A stretch of DNA of 64,000 bases from Phaeotremella fagi. Its lineage: Eukaryota; Basidiomycota; Tremellomycetes; Tremellales; Phaeotremellaceae. A program made the position numbers and the translations under genes. The stretch spans positions 1-64,000 of the forward strand of contig BCHU01000012.1 in NCBI GenBank assembly GCA_001599715.1, written 5' to 3'. Under the pieces are notes generated by a model that saw only the letters and a program-made list of their open reading frames with translations, was not told the origin of the DNA and did not search any database. Below, one piece after another: positions 23,039-34,978 of the stretch (position 1 is the first letter of the stretch; each line of letters begins with the position of its first letter).

Positions 23039-24584
23039 CTACGCCCTGATAGACAACCCATGGAACGTCCTTGCAATGCTCTCAGTGAACGTGGAAATGA
23101 TACTCTTCGGAACATTCTCCACTGGATCATGTTTCCAACCTGGGAGATCTGCAAGATCTTTTGCAGGTGCAGCTCGTCTCGACTTCAGAGGATCACCTCC
23201 GGGTCGCCATTTCCAAGCCTCAGCTAAATCCTCTGCCAACGTTCCCTCCAAACACTCTACTACATGTTTGCCGATATTTGGTAGGATTTTAAAGGAATGC
23301 CTGTTGTCAGTTGCCTTCGTTGTTTCCACTTACCCGCTGTCCCCCGTGGCTAGGATGAAATTCTTCCATTGGGGGTGTTCACAAATCAGCAGCGCAGCGT
23401 CAGCGGTATCTGTACACCAACACATTGCTCGGTTGAACACTTCCTTGTCATTGAATTGAGGCAGAAACGTGTCTATCGCTTTTCGAATGGAACCATCTGA
23501 AACATCTGGTATCGTGTCTGTCGGATGTTTGGCGTGTGATCTGGGGACCGATATCCTTTTAGACGAACTGGCGCCGTAAGGCTGGTGCTGCTTGAAGCGG
23601 GTGAAGCCAGGGAACTCGTCACAGATTTTGATGACACCGTTTCTGAAGTCAGTTCGATCTTTACATCGACCCACTCGTTAGGTTCGAAAAAGAACCCAAG
23701 ATCGCCGTTGTACACCACAGGTGCGTTTTTATATCCAGCAGCTTCTTCCGGTGTAAGTTGGATATGCCCATAAACCCAGGCCTGTGGTCAGTGGTGCTAC
23801 CGTGCAAACCTACCTTTGAACAACATTGGTCATCTAGATCCACCAATGTAGGACTCCAGGCACCAGCTGCCAGAACCACCTTGTCTGCGTAGTATTTTGT
23901 CCCGTCTACCGTCTCTACACCGACACAAACTCCATCATCAAGTATTGGTCGTTGGAATGATCCCTTACTTCCAACACCAAACTTCACTCCACGTTCTTGC
24001 AACACCTCTCCAACGCTGTTGATTGCCTTTGCAGCAGCAAGCCATCCGCCGTCACTGCTGAACATTGCTTTCCAACCCTAACGTTAGTTATACTCAACCA
24101 CCTCTTACCTTTATTCTTTCTGGATCGAGTAAAGGCATCTTTTTCAAAATAGCTTCTTCACTGTCCAGCCATTCAGTAGAATCTTCAAGACCGACACCTG
24201 CGTGTATTAAGGTGTCATATTGACGTTTCAATCCAGCAATGCCTTCTGGGGTTCCTGAGCAGTCGAGCTAAAGATTAGCAAGATTCTGACCCCACTCACT
24301 CTTCCAGTGTTGTGAAAATAATCCTTGAACACTTCGTCACACGTCCACATGTCTCTTGCCTCTAGACTCAATTGAAGATCCACAGGATTACGGATGTGTA
24401 TCCCCATGATCTTGTTCAAATCGTTACCTGCTGATTGAGCTGATGGGATAGCATAGGTGTCGAGAACGGTGATGTTGCTGGGACTGTAACCTGCTCTCAG
24501 CAGGTGTAGAGCAGTTGACGACCCGATTGTACCAGCACCGCCTACGACTATCACCTTAGTACTCTGTCGAGGAAAAACAGTCAT
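23039..24584 (-). CDS. FAD-dependent oxidase, fructosyl amino acid/sarcosine oxidase-like (DAO family)
   Basis: Flavoprotein amine oxidase of the DAO superfamily (PF01266). The Rossmann motif GGAGTIGSSTALHLL lies at about residues 15-29, followed by PSAQSAGNDLNKIMGI, a hallmark of fungal fructosyl-amine oxidases. Other matching blocks: VVLAAGAWSP, KAWVYGHIQLTP, the AMCWCTDTADAALLI segment, ATGDSGHSFKILPNIGKHV, and the C-terminal WRP...SRRAAPAKDL...PGWKHD. Members oxidise the C-N bond of glycated amino acids or secondary amines, releasing H2O2. Several introns of about 30 nt interrupt it. There is no signal peptide. The C-terminal residues SIRA are not a strong peroxisomal signal. Substrate identity is uncertain. 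Confidence 0.87.
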
Positions 24585-25016
24585 TGTTGAATGAGTTGAT
24601 GAGTAACAATGTGGAATTGACTTTTGCTACCATCCAGAATCCACCTACCCGATCATCAGAAAATTCCGACCGAGATGGAATTCACAACGGAGTCTCCAAG
24701 CGTTAAATGATACGACCAGATGACCTTATCTGTTCAATCAAGGGGAAAACCTGGATTAGACCAGGTTGGAATGCTGATTCCCCTGAAATCATAAAGTGAA
24801 AAGCCAATCAAACGCAGTCTTTGATAACATTCCAACGACACCTCCACCATTCCGTGTTTACGGGTCCATGAATACGGACCATGTGATAGTTTTCGGTATC
24901 CGATTTCACGGGAATCATTAGAATACAGTTTCCATTCTATCAGACAACCAACATATAAGGCAAGTGCTCTTGTGACATGTTGTTTCCCCAACACCTCTCG
25001 AACATCACTCTCTTAC
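24585..25016. promoter_or_regulatory. Divergent promoter region, flavoenzyme / UNC93-like permease
   Basis: 432 bp between two divergent starts. ACATATAAGG at 24951-24960 is a plausible TATA element for the permease. The identical ten bases occur upstream of the permease at 32864. No other gene or repeat is seen. Confidence 0.4.
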
Positions 25017-26777
25017 ATGTCTGAGTTTGACGCTGCTCCACCAAACACTCGCCCAGGCGGTAACGACAACGCCCTCAAAGGCGGTAACCTCCCAGTCAAC
25101 GCTTCGAACGATGCCGAGGGTGACTTTGATATGGACACTTATCAGAAGCAAGTTCCTCTTTGGAAGAGGATCCATCAGCACAGTTTGACTCAGATGATGC
25201 TCCTCAGTGTTCAAGCCTTCTGTGGCCCAGCTATGGCTGAGTGAGTGAGGAGGTTGACGTTGCTAATAATCTCAGTGCTATCGCAGGTTTAGGTGGTGGT
25301 GGTTTGGGTAAGTTCTTCGTTGTTTCAGATTTCTCCGTACTGACTTGACCAGCTACCGCTCAAACAAGTAACGTTGCGTAAGTCAAGGCGTAATCACACG
25401 CTGACCTAGTAGTACTGCTATCAATTACACCATGCTTGCAATCGGTAGGTTAATCCATGTAAATCTACTAACCCACAGTCTGCTTGTTTGGAGGTCCAAT
25501 CGTCAACCGTCTAGGCACAAAGTGGAGTCTAGTCATCGGTGCATGTAGCTTCCCGATCCGTGGATCATCATACTACTGCAACAGTAAATTTGGTAACCAA
25601 TGGGTAGGTAAAACCTAAAATCTCACTAACACCTAGTACCTCATCGTTGGTGCCGTTTTCACAGGTATCGGATCAGGATGTTGGTATGTTGCCGAGTCTG
25701 GTAGTATCATGTCCATAGCACCCAACGGTGCTCGTGGAAAATATCTTGCTCTTTGGATCGTCTCCAGAAACCTTGGACAACTAGTTGGTGGTGCGATCAA
25801 CTTGTCGAAAAACAACACTGCTGGTGTTACTGGTGGTGTTGACCCTTCCACCTACCTCGCGTTTTTGATCATTGAGAGTTTGGCTCTACCCTTCGCTTTC
25901 CTCATCTCACCTCTAGAAAACGTCGTTCGCTCAGACGGAACTCGTATCCTGGTAGCTCCAAAGTTATCCACCAGGGAAGAGATTAAACGTATCAAATTCA
26001 CCATGACCTCCAAACTTATTCTTCTATCCGCTCTCTGGGCCATATGGTCATTCTTCTACAGTGGAACCTGGTCGACCTACCTTGCAACGTACTTTTCCAC
26101 TCGTGCTCGCGCTCTATCTTCGTTGATCTCACCTTTCTTCTGTATCGTCGGTTGTTTCGGTCTTGGCTTTATTCTCGATATCAAATCACTCAGTCAACGC
26201 CGTCGTGCTCAATTAGGTTTGTTCACTGTTGTAGTGCTCAACGCTGGTGTTTACATCTGGTCCATCGTTATGCAAGCGAAATTCAACGTCGACAACCCTG
26301 GTAAAATCGATTGGGTCGATTCCCTCTACCCATCCGCGTTCCTTCCATACTTTTTCGTTCAAACTACTGGCCCATTGTCTCAATCATACATGTACTGGTT
26401 GTTGTCGTCGTTCGCCACTGACGCTCAGTGTAAGTGCAATCACGTTTAACACACTAACGCACACAGCAAACGTCAGAAACGGCGGGGCCTTCAGATCTCT
26501 TGAAGCCGTTGGTCAAGCCATTGCTTACGGTATGAACACTCAAATTAAAACCAGTCCCATGATCGGATTGTAAGTTTCAACCTGGCCAGAACTAACATTC
26601 AGTTGCGTTACATTCGGTCTCATGGCTCTGGCTACAGGTCCAATGCTTATTCTAACCAACGCTACACCTGATCGTATTCCAGCGGATGTCATAGCTGAAG
26701 AGCAAGACAACAAGGCATTAGAGAAACTCGGAGAAAAGGATAAATCTGAGGCCCAAATCGCGGTTCAACATGTGTAA
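25017..26777 (+). CDS. UNC93-like MFS transporter
   Basis: Twelve-segment membrane protein of the DUF895/UNC93-like branch of the MFS. After a hydrophilic N-terminus (MSEFDAAPPNTRPGGN...) comes HSLTQMMLLSVQAFCGPAMADAIAGLGGGG, the diagnostic first segment. Then follow ATAQTSNVASTAINYTMLAI, GSGCWYVAESGSIMSIAPNGARGKYLALWIVSRNLGQLVGGAINL, and the second half with the ARALSSLISP loop. The C-terminus is charged (EEQDNKALEKLGEKDKSEAQ). Introns are 32-45 nt. The start at 25017 is preferred because an upstream ATG at 24977 is out of frame. Fungal members are mostly uncharacterised, with ion or notoamide-type metabolite transport proposed. Adjacent enzymes suggest uptake or efflux of amines (inference). 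Confidence 0.88.
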
Positions 26778-26886
26778 GGGGTTTTGCTGGGTGACGGCAG
26801 GAGTGCAGCGGGGTTGGAACTAGAATTCGTTTGTGATCCATATTAATTTGTAGGGTTCTTTGTAGTATCCAGCTTTGGTGTTATGC

Positions 26887-26905
26887 AATATTATAGCATA
26901 ATATT
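26887..26905. other. 8-bp perfect inverted repeat with 3-nt loop
   Basis: AATATTAT-AGC-ATAATATT forms a perfect stem, about 110 bp after the permease stop and 149 bp before the next ATG. It is AT-only and therefore weak. It might mark a 3' processing region or a factor site. Confidence 0.35.
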
Positions 26906-27053
26906 AGGGGGTTCCTGATTTTCCAGCCAAACCGAATAGTACCTCAGTGCCTTGAGCGTCGTGAGAAAACGAGAAAACCGGAACGAACAAGAGTCATAAT
27001 GCATGTGCGGCACTTAAATAGCACTGGAAAACGTTTATTGCTCTCTCCCCAAA

Positions 27054-28488
27054 ATGAAGCTCGTTACCTTGTTCATCTCTCTCGTAGCAGTCACTGGACT
27101 CGCAACACCCACCGACCGTTCAAAGTCAGACTACGATGTGGCTATTCTCGGAGGGGGTGCTGCTGGTTCGTACGCTGCTGTGCGATTAAGAGATTCTGGT
27201 CTGAAAGTGGTGGTCATTGAGCAAAAAGATCATCTTGTAAGGCAACATGAACGAACTCTGCTAATGACAGGGTGGTCACGTCGACACCTTTTCACCTCCA
27301 GGTTCCCCAGTCGGTATCGATTATGGTGTAATTGCCTACCTAGAACTACCTGGTGTTAGAGCTTTCTTCCAACGTTTCGGTATATCACTTGAATCAGCTC
27401 CCAACCCAGGTTTCAAGCAAGAGTACGTCGACTTGACCACTGGTAAACCAGTCACTACTGGTAACACTGCGAAATCTCTTGCAAATGCCACCGCTACAGC
27501 TATCGCTCTTGGCACCTACGGTCAAATCGCTGCCAACTACGTCAACCTCACCTTCCCATCACTCATTCAACTCTCTCCAACCAGCATCCCAGCCGATCTC
27601 AAGTTGACTTTTGGTGACTTTGTTGCCAAATACAAGATCCAAGCTGCGGTGCCAACTATCTGGGGCTTTACAAACTACATTGGTGATATTTTGGCGGAGA
27701 ACACCGCCTACGTCATGTCACTGTACGGTGCAGTTCAGCTCAACGCCACCGCTAACGGTGGACTTTTGCTCCCTACTGTCTTGAACAATAGTTTACTCTA
27801 CTCGAACGTGGCCAAATCACTCGGTTCAAGTGTTTTATTCTCCAGCACAGTGACCAGCGCCAAGAGAACATCCTCTGGAGTAACACTCGCCGTCTCTCAG
27901 AACGGTAAAACCCTCCAAGTCTCTGCAAAGAAACTCCTAGTCACGATCCCCCCTCTCGTCAAAACTTTAGCCCCACTCAACCTTGACCCTGTCGAAACTG
28001 CCGTGTTCAGTGGTTGGACTTCCCAATCAGCCTACGTGGGTATTCTTGCCAACACTGGTCTCCCAGATGGACTTGAAATCACCAATTCAGTTCCAGACTC
28101 GTCCCCCGGTGTGCTCAATCTACCAGGTTCCGGTGGCAAACCATATGTCTCTGAGATTACTTTCACTGGGTTCCCAGGGCTTTACCGTACAGGAGTCATT
28201 GGTCCTGCTAACGTTACACCAGCTACAGCTCAAGGATTGATCAGTTCTGCGGTATCAAAAGTCGGTGGTAGTTCCAGTCAGTTGGTCGCTTTTGCCAGTC
28301 ATACCCCTTTGCAGGTACGTGGAACGAATGCTGGGATTTTACAAGGGTTCTACCAACAGGCGTTTGGAATGAACGGAAGAAGTAGTACATATTACGCTGG
28401 AGCTGCGTGGGCAAGTGATTACACTAGTGTTCATTGGTTATATCTTGAATCTGTCATTTTTCCGATGATTCTCAAAGCTCTCGCGTGA
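27054..28488 (+). CDS. Secreted FAD-dependent amine-oxidase-like protein
   Basis: 466-aa flavoprotein with a signal peptide (MKLVTLFISLVAVTGLATP), followed directly by the dinucleotide-binding motif DYDVAILGGGAAGSYAAVRL and the acidic residue in VVVIEQKDHLGGHV. One 34-nt intron restores the frame. Later blocks (LLVTIPPLVKTLAPLNLDP, a substrate-domain tyrosine-rich segment, and TYYAGAAWASDYTSVHWLYLES near the C-terminus) fit a flavin-containing amine oxidase/NAD(P)-binding-8 fold. Multiple N-glycosylation sequons (NATA, NLTF, NNSL) support secretion. The substrate is unknown. It lies between the UNC93-like permease and a DsbA-like gene, all on the + strand. Confidence 0.83.
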
Positions 28489-28689
28489 AGTTGGTAGTTA
28501 ATAATTTGTTTTGTATTTGAAGATCGAGCTTATCTTGTTTATTGCAAATTCGAGCGGTTCCTAAAAAACAACCTGAACCCTACCCTTTTTGCTTTGTGGG
28601 CTATAACCAAATTTCTTTCATCACATCATCTCCCAATTTCAATCTCTCCACTTGACGAAACTTTACAAAACAGCATATCTATAACAACA

Positions 28690-29504
28690 ATGCACACATT
28701 TAGAAATATCACTTTTGACACGCCTTCAGACAAAATGCACAAATACACCTCAGCACCACCTGCTTTTAAAGACACGATAACTTTCGAGATTTATTATGGA
28801 GTCTCTTCACCTTGGGCTTGTCTCGGTGCACCAGAAGCTGAGAGGATAGCTGAAAAGTATGGGCTCACGATTAATCTGAAGCCGATAACAGTTATCATCG
28901 AGAACGGGGGGATTAGGGTGAGTCGAGTGAAGCATCCAGCACTGACGACAGTTGAAAACACGTCACGAAGCTAGACAAGCGTATCACGCCTTGGATCTGG
29001 AGCGATTCGCTAGATATTACAACGTGCCCATCAAAGCTCAACCTAAATACTATCCTCAACCCGCTGGTGATATCGAAATCCCTGCTCAAATCATCATCAG
29101 ACTACAGCAACGTTACGGTATCGGGTCACAGCAGGCGTTGAAGTTCAGCTACGCTGTTCAAAAATGTATCTGGATAACAGAAGAAGCTTATCACTGCGAT
29201 ATCAACGTTTTGAGAAAGTTTGCAAGAGACGTCGGTATTGACGAGGAGGGAATTGAAGCTTGTGTGATTGATAAGCGTGGAGATATCAAAGATAGCGCTG
29301 TCAAAGCTTGGAACGTGATTCACGATGAAGCGATTGAGCTTGGTGAGTTCTTTGCCGGTACGGTACTGACCATTAGGTATCTTTGGAACACCCAACTATG
29401 TCATCAATGGAGAAATCTTCTGGGGACAAGATCGACTTTGGATGGCGGAAGAGAGGATCAAAGAATTGATTGCTGCAGGTGCGAAGCCGTTCAAGTATGC
29501 ATAG
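28690..29504 (+). CDS. DsbA-like thioredoxin-fold protein, 2-hydroxychromene-2-carboxylate isomerase/GST kappa type
   Basis: 248 aa with two introns of 34 nt. FEIYYGVSSPWACLGAPEAERIA is the N-terminal thioredoxin-fold strand-helix of the HCCA isomerase/GST-kappa group, in which an SPW/SP-S motif replaces CxxC. The C-terminal GIFGTPNYVINGEIFWGQDRLWM is the highly conserved family ending. The reaction in bacteria is glutathione-dependent isomerisation during naphthalene breakdown; fungal members are mostly uncharacterised. The start ATG lies just before HTFRNITFDTP. The gene context (oxidases, transporter, C2H2 regulator) fits aromatic or xenobiotic handling, as inference. Confidence 0.87.
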
Positions 29505-29592
29505 AGACCATAGATTAAGTCAGTAGTCAACGTTGTATTTGGATGCATTGCTCGTATAGATCTCATCGTTGCCAGAAGGATACCCAGCCAGA

Positions 29593-29630
29593 TCACTGCA
29601 TGACGATAAGCTCACTGCATGATGATAAGG
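29593..29630 (+). promoter_or_regulatory. Tandem 19-nt repeat carrying two GATAAG sites
   Basis: Two consecutive near-identical copies of TCACTGCATGAYGATAAGS differ by two bases. Each carries GATAAG (29605-29610 and 29624-29629). They lie about 140-160 bp upstream of the C2H2 regulator ATG. Tandem spacing of 19 bp is compatible with paired GATA-factor binding; function is inferred. Confidence 0.5.
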
Positions 29631-29767
29631 CCATCAGCTCTGGTGCAAGTGCGGGCACCCTTAACAAGCACGCAATCTTAATTATCGCCCACCAAATTAT
29701 CCCCCCTTCCACATATCAACATCTCTTCATTCTTATACAACATTTCCCACCTTCCCACTTTGCACAC

Positions 29768-32477
29768 ATGGACGATATACCACGTCTCAATAGCTCGCAA
29801 TCACTGTCATCCATGACAGATATGACGACTTCGACCATTAACCAATCTCACGCCCAATCTCAGTCCCCTAGCCGAGCTCGCAAAGGTTCGACTGTTTATG
29901 CTTGCACACATCCTGGATGTTCTAAAGCTTTCGGCCGTAGAGATTATTTAGAGGTAAGTCATGATACATGATTTCACTGACATGTCGCAGAGACACGCTG
30001 CGAATCGTACGTGATCATCATACCACCCACTGATCAGTCAAAGATCTAGCTTCTAGACCGTATGTTTGTGACATTTGTAAGAAAGCCTATGCCAGAGCAG
30101 ATGTCCTACGGCGCCATGTCGCAAATCACCCATCTCGTTCTCAAAGATCACAACTGGATCCCAAACCGTCGTCGAGCTCGTCAACGGCCACAGAGATCTT
30201 TGTAACACCCGCTGTAAACGTTGCAAAGCCTGATTTATCGATAGCGGTGAAGGAACAGCCTGATCTTTCGTCGTACAACCAAGTAGGTCTTTACTCCATA
30301 TACCTGTTCAACTGACACATCACAGACTGTGTCCCCTGTCCAAAACCTAGCTCCGATCGTTTCTCAAAATGACTGGACCTTCGCCAGCGAAGCAGGCCCT
30401 TCGACCGACCTCGATTTTGGAAATTTAGAATGTTCCACTACCTACCCCTTTGGAGATCTCTATGCTTGGTTATTGACCCCTGAAGCCAACATGGATATTT
30501 CTGGCAATGCGCTCGCCCCAGACTCCACTTTCACCGTGGTACAGGAGAAATGGCCAGTGTTTGCACCGACTGCTGATGGGGATGTCAACGGATTGATCGG
30601 GGTATTGGAATGGCAAAGTATACATGGGGCTGCCAAGGTAGGTCAGGATAACCTTTCGTAGCTGATATCAGTCGACATTGGGTTATGAACTCCCCGCTGA
30701 GCATTTCAAGATATCGGATATGAACATATATCTGGATCTGTATTTCTTGTGAGTGTCTTGAGGGATTTAACTGATAGTAGACATTTCGACCCTTTATTAC
30801 CAATCATCCACAGATCCAGTTTGAAACTACGATCACAATACCCTATCCTCTACCTCACCATGGTCTGTATAGGATCGGCATTCTCATCCAACTTGACAGC
30901 TTACAAGTTGTTGATTGGGTTACATCGTAAACTTCGTTCTCATCTGTTCGAGGTTGTGGAGTCGGAACTGTATCCCAGTACACCAATGTTGCAAGCTCTA
31001 CTCCTGGCCAATTTTTTTGGACGGATGTATGGCACAGTGAAATTTTACGATTTTGATCAGGCAAGTCAAGTTGTTAAACTGAACTAACGCCAGATTTATC
31101 ATTCGGCAGCTATCAGCACAGTTATTCACAGTGGCGTCTTGAAAGCTTCTTCAGTCCATTGGAGTCATTGTAAAACCCTTGGACCTACTGGATGGACACT
31201 TTGGGTAGAAGCTGAAGAACGGGTGCGATTGGCGTGGTTCGCTTACGTTTGTGAAGCGTTCAACGCAACTTTTGTTAGGTAAGTCACTGAGATTGAATGC
31301 AAACTGATCCTTAGACGGAGTCCAATAGTAAGACCATTCAATGTTTTCTGACCACTGACTCGTTCACCATAGATCCAATCAAGTGAGTTTTCCAACTTGA
31401 CCCTACTGACATCTAGACGACATGATCACACCTCTACCTTGTCCAAACGCGGTATGGAACGCGACCACCTCTGAAATTTGGGCTCATCATCCTCAAAACG
31501 GAAATCAACCCTTGAACTTTAGAACCACTCTTCGATGTTTACTTGACGATGCGACGATTCCATCAGATATCAGTTCACTTGGGCACTGGGCTTTACTCCA
31601 TGGACTCTTATCTTTGAGTTCGGTACTTTCTTCACAGAGTTACGACATTTTTGCCCTCGCGAAACGTGAGCAATTGACTTCATGGAAAGCGACAATATAT
31701 CGAGCTCTCGCGTATTGGCATCAAACAGCTGTAGTCCAATTGAATGGAAAGAACGATCCAGGTTCTTTACCTCATCTGCACGCTGGTATTCCTATATGCA
31801 GCACCAGTGAGTGGAAAAAAAAATGACCCAACTGATGATAGGTATCATTTTACTCATGGCTGATGTCGAAGCCATTTGTACATTCGCTGGTGCAAAGAGT
31901 ACCAATCTGTCGATACAAGAGAGGGAACTAGCACGTACAAAATTGGAAGCTTGGTCGCAGAGTAGCGATGGACGACAAGCTTGCTGGTTTGCACTCGAAT
32001 GTGAGTTACTTCAATTTCGTGTCTGACTCTAGTGTTGCAATGGGTCTTTCGATGGACAGGAGAGACAGGCGTTCAAAGTCTCTCGCCGACAACTCAATGG
32101 TGCACATATCTAGGAGCTGGTAGGTAATCTTAAAGACTTGACTGACAACAGTAACGATCTGGGCTTTCACAACACTGGTGGAAGAAAGACCGGTTGATTT
32201 ATCAAAAACGAATCTGGTGGGACCGTACACAAGATGTAGAGTCGAACCGACACTGGCAAGACGAGCTGCGTTAGATTACTGTGAGAGATTATTATCTTGT
32301 CAAGATCCCGTTCATCTACCTTCTCAACCCGACATTGGACAATGTATTTCGATTATCGCTTATACAGCTCATATCTGTGGTTCGGTTGAATGGGGGATGA
32401 TCGCTGATCCAACCAGGGTTTTGTATGACTTGCTCAAGATGGTAGAGGGGAGGAATAAATCTTTTGTATCCTGTTAG
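29768..32477 (+). CDS. C2H2 zinc-finger transcription factor with fungal-specific TF domain
   Basis: Regulator with two N-terminal fingers, YACTHPGCSKAFGRRDYLERH and YVCDICKKAYARADVLRRHVANH, joined through a 16-nt exon. The rest is a long Fungal_trans-type middle domain: a PLLPIIHRSSLKLRSQYPILYLTMVCIGSAFS block, an LGPTGWTLWVEAEERVRLAWFAYVCEAFNA block, and a long C-terminal helical region ending GRNKSFVSC. The second finger is canonical (C-x2-C-x12-H-x3-H). In the first, the last His position is Asn or Leu in my splice model, so it may be degenerate. About ten introns of 31-46 nt are present. One (31061-31093) starts with GC instead of GT. A paired GATA motif lies upstream. Confidence 0.87.
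31061..31093 (+). other. GC-AG intron (33 nt) in the C2H2 regulator gene
   Basis: The donor is GCAAGT and the acceptor CGCCAG, with a CTAAC branch motif just before it. Removal joins ...KFYDFDQ to IYHSAAIST in frame. No GT donor nearby gives an open frame. Confidence 0.7.
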
Positions 32478-32863
32478 ACATGTAGATATAGATTGTTACG
32501 AATGGTAATTCGTTGATGCCTTCGTACAAAATCGTCTGCCTTTACAGTCAGTTTCGAGGTCCGTGCGGAAAAAGGCGTGCACTCATGCAGTCCTATGCCT
32601 TGTTATCATTCAGTTTGCATCACTTATCTTATGCATAGTATCCAGATTGGAACACGTAATCACCAGCCCACAAACACCGATAACGCCTGTCCTGCCCAGA
32701 AAACAAAGCCCACAAAGCCCGCATGGCGCCATCGCTATCTGAGATAGGAGATCTCAATACAAATACAACAATGAAAAACTAAACATATAAGGACCGGATT
32801 CATTAGATCGATTCTTCCTTTTCTTCCCTTTTCCATATTCAAGCATACGTCAAGTATTTCAAT
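32478..32863. other. Intergenic region with permease promoter
   Basis: 386 bp between the C2H2 gene stop and the permease ATG. ACATATAAGG at 32783-32792 is a likely TATA element. No gene is recognised. This is also where typical intron length changes from about 31 nt (left) to about 50 nt (right). Confidence 0.45.
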
Positions 32864-34726
32864 ATGACCACTATTGAGACTCAGTATCCAACAGTTTTCG
32901 AAGCTGTCCCTAAAGATGAATCAGAAAAAATTCTAGAGGGTAAAAGTACCAGAGGTGGATGGCAAAAATTCGTTTCTTACATCTGGGATTCGTAGGTCTA
33001 CTCCACTCTCATATGTCTTTATCTCATTAACATTCGATTAGTGATTATTACGAAAAATCAGATGCTGAAAGACATCTCGTTTTCAAACTTGATATTTTCA
33101 TGTTATCAGTCATGACTTTGGGGTGAGTGAAAATTTTATCCTTATCTTTCCTTATCAGGATCTGACCCAGATTCCAGATGGTGGCTCAAAAATCTCGATC
33201 AATCCAATTTGGCAAACGCCTATGTCTCTGGAATGCAAGAGGATGTAAGTGGAGCATAGTTTAACTGTAATTTCAACAGACTGACGAGAATTTTTCACCA
33301 GCTCAAAATCACCGCTAATCAATATACCTACATGGGAACGATCTACAACGCCGTCGTCTGTGCTATGCAAATTCCATCCAACTTTATCGTCATGAAAGTG
33401 AGTCCCAGATCTACCTTTGATGAAAGATTCTTATGCTAACAAACGCCAGGTCCGTCCATCAGTCTTCCTCGCCCTCTCTGAAATTGGTTGGGGAATTTTC
33501 ACATTCGCTCAAGCCGGTGCTCAATCGTACGAAGCCATGTACGGATTCCGATTCTGTGTTGCTTTCTTTGAATCGTGAGTCTAGATCATCTGAACCTGAA
33601 CTAATCGGTAGCTTCTACTACCCTGTCGCCTTCTTCATTCTCGGTTCTTGGTACACCAAGAAAGAACTCGCCAAACGTATCGGTATTTGGTTCATCGCTG
33701 GTCCAGCTGGTTCTGCTTTCTCAGGGTACATGCAAGCTGGTATCTACTCCTCTCTCAATGGTGTCCAAGGTATCGCTGGTTGGAGATGGCTCTATATCAT
33801 CTGTGGAGTTCTCGTAAGTATTTACAATTACAGAGAAATCGAGCTAACGTCAACAGACCGTTCCATGTGGTATCCTCCTCTTCTTCCTCATTCCAGATTT
33901 CCCAGAAACCACCAAAATCTGGTATCTCACAGACGAAGAAAAACTTCTCGCCAGAGCTCGTTGCGCACGTAACGGTACCGATGCCATGAAAGGTAAAATC
34001 GACTGGTCAATTATCGTCGGAGCGTTAAAGACACCAATCTACTACGTCCTAGTCTTGTTCTACGCAATTTACGGATTCGCCGTCCAAAACGGTACTCAAT
34101 TCACTGTCTACCTCAAAGCTTACGGATACTCTGTCACCCTCAGAAACGTTTTGCCAAGTTGCATGTACTTGATCCAAATCCCTTGTATCTTGTTCTACTG
34201 TTTCTTGTCGGACAGACTGGCCCATCGTTCAAGAGGTATCATCATGGTTCTACCTTTGATCTGGGGTGTCTTCCCCACCGCTGTTTTGGCTTTCTGGGCA
34301 CCATCCGACGCTCTCAGAGTCTTCGCTTTCATGATCAACGGTTCCATTTACATGACTCCAGTGTTCTACGCCTGGGTCGCTGATATCTGTGGAAAGAACG
34401 TCGCTCTCAGAGGTTTCGTCACTGGATCAACCAGTTGCTTGTTCTACTGGTGAGTAAACTTTGTCAATTTGTCTCTAATGATACTAACACCATCCAGTGT
34501 CAACGCCTGGCTCCCAGCTATCGTCTTCCTCCAAACCGACGGACCAAGATTCGAAAAGGGTTTCAAAACAACGTTCGGCTGTTGTGTAGTGAGCATCTTC
34601 GGTTCAGGATTAATCTGGTACCTCCAACAAAGAGAGAAGAAGAAGGCTACCTTGGTCCCAGAAGATCATACAGCTATTGCACCACCTTCTAATCATTCTG
34701 AGGAAGATGTTGAGAACAAGGCTTAG
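32864..34726 (+). CDS. MFS permease, ACS family, Liz1/Fen2 (pantothenate)-like
   Basis: Plasma-membrane organic-anion symporter. [40 protein letters not shown] is close to the first-segment pattern of yeast Fen2 and fission yeast Liz1 (KNLDQ..NNAYVSGM). Later blocks are RPSVFLALSEIGWGIFTFAQAGAQS, GIAGWRWLYIICG, PDFPETTKIWYLTDEE and RGIIMVLPLIWG, and the tail is charged. Introns are about 50 nt, clearly longer than in the genes to the left. The start ATG gives MTTIETQYPTVFEAVP. Pantothenate is the best-guess substrate class. Allantoate or other ureido acids are also possible. Confidence 0.88.
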
Positions 34727-34978
34727 TGGGATTTTGTGATTATATTAGTTTAGAAGTAGTGTGATGCAGTTTATATTTTCAAAAAGTGCACTGACCCTGC
34801 CACGGCCTGTCAAAACTGCTCTGAGCCATAATTCATCAGCGAAGCAAGTCGTAGAGACACGCAATGATAAGACGGAATCCACAACGGCCGAGTATTTCAA
34901 AAAGCCCACATATCACCAACTGGTGATTTATTTCAAGATTGCATCTGCAATCTCATTTCTCATTTCACACTTCATACA

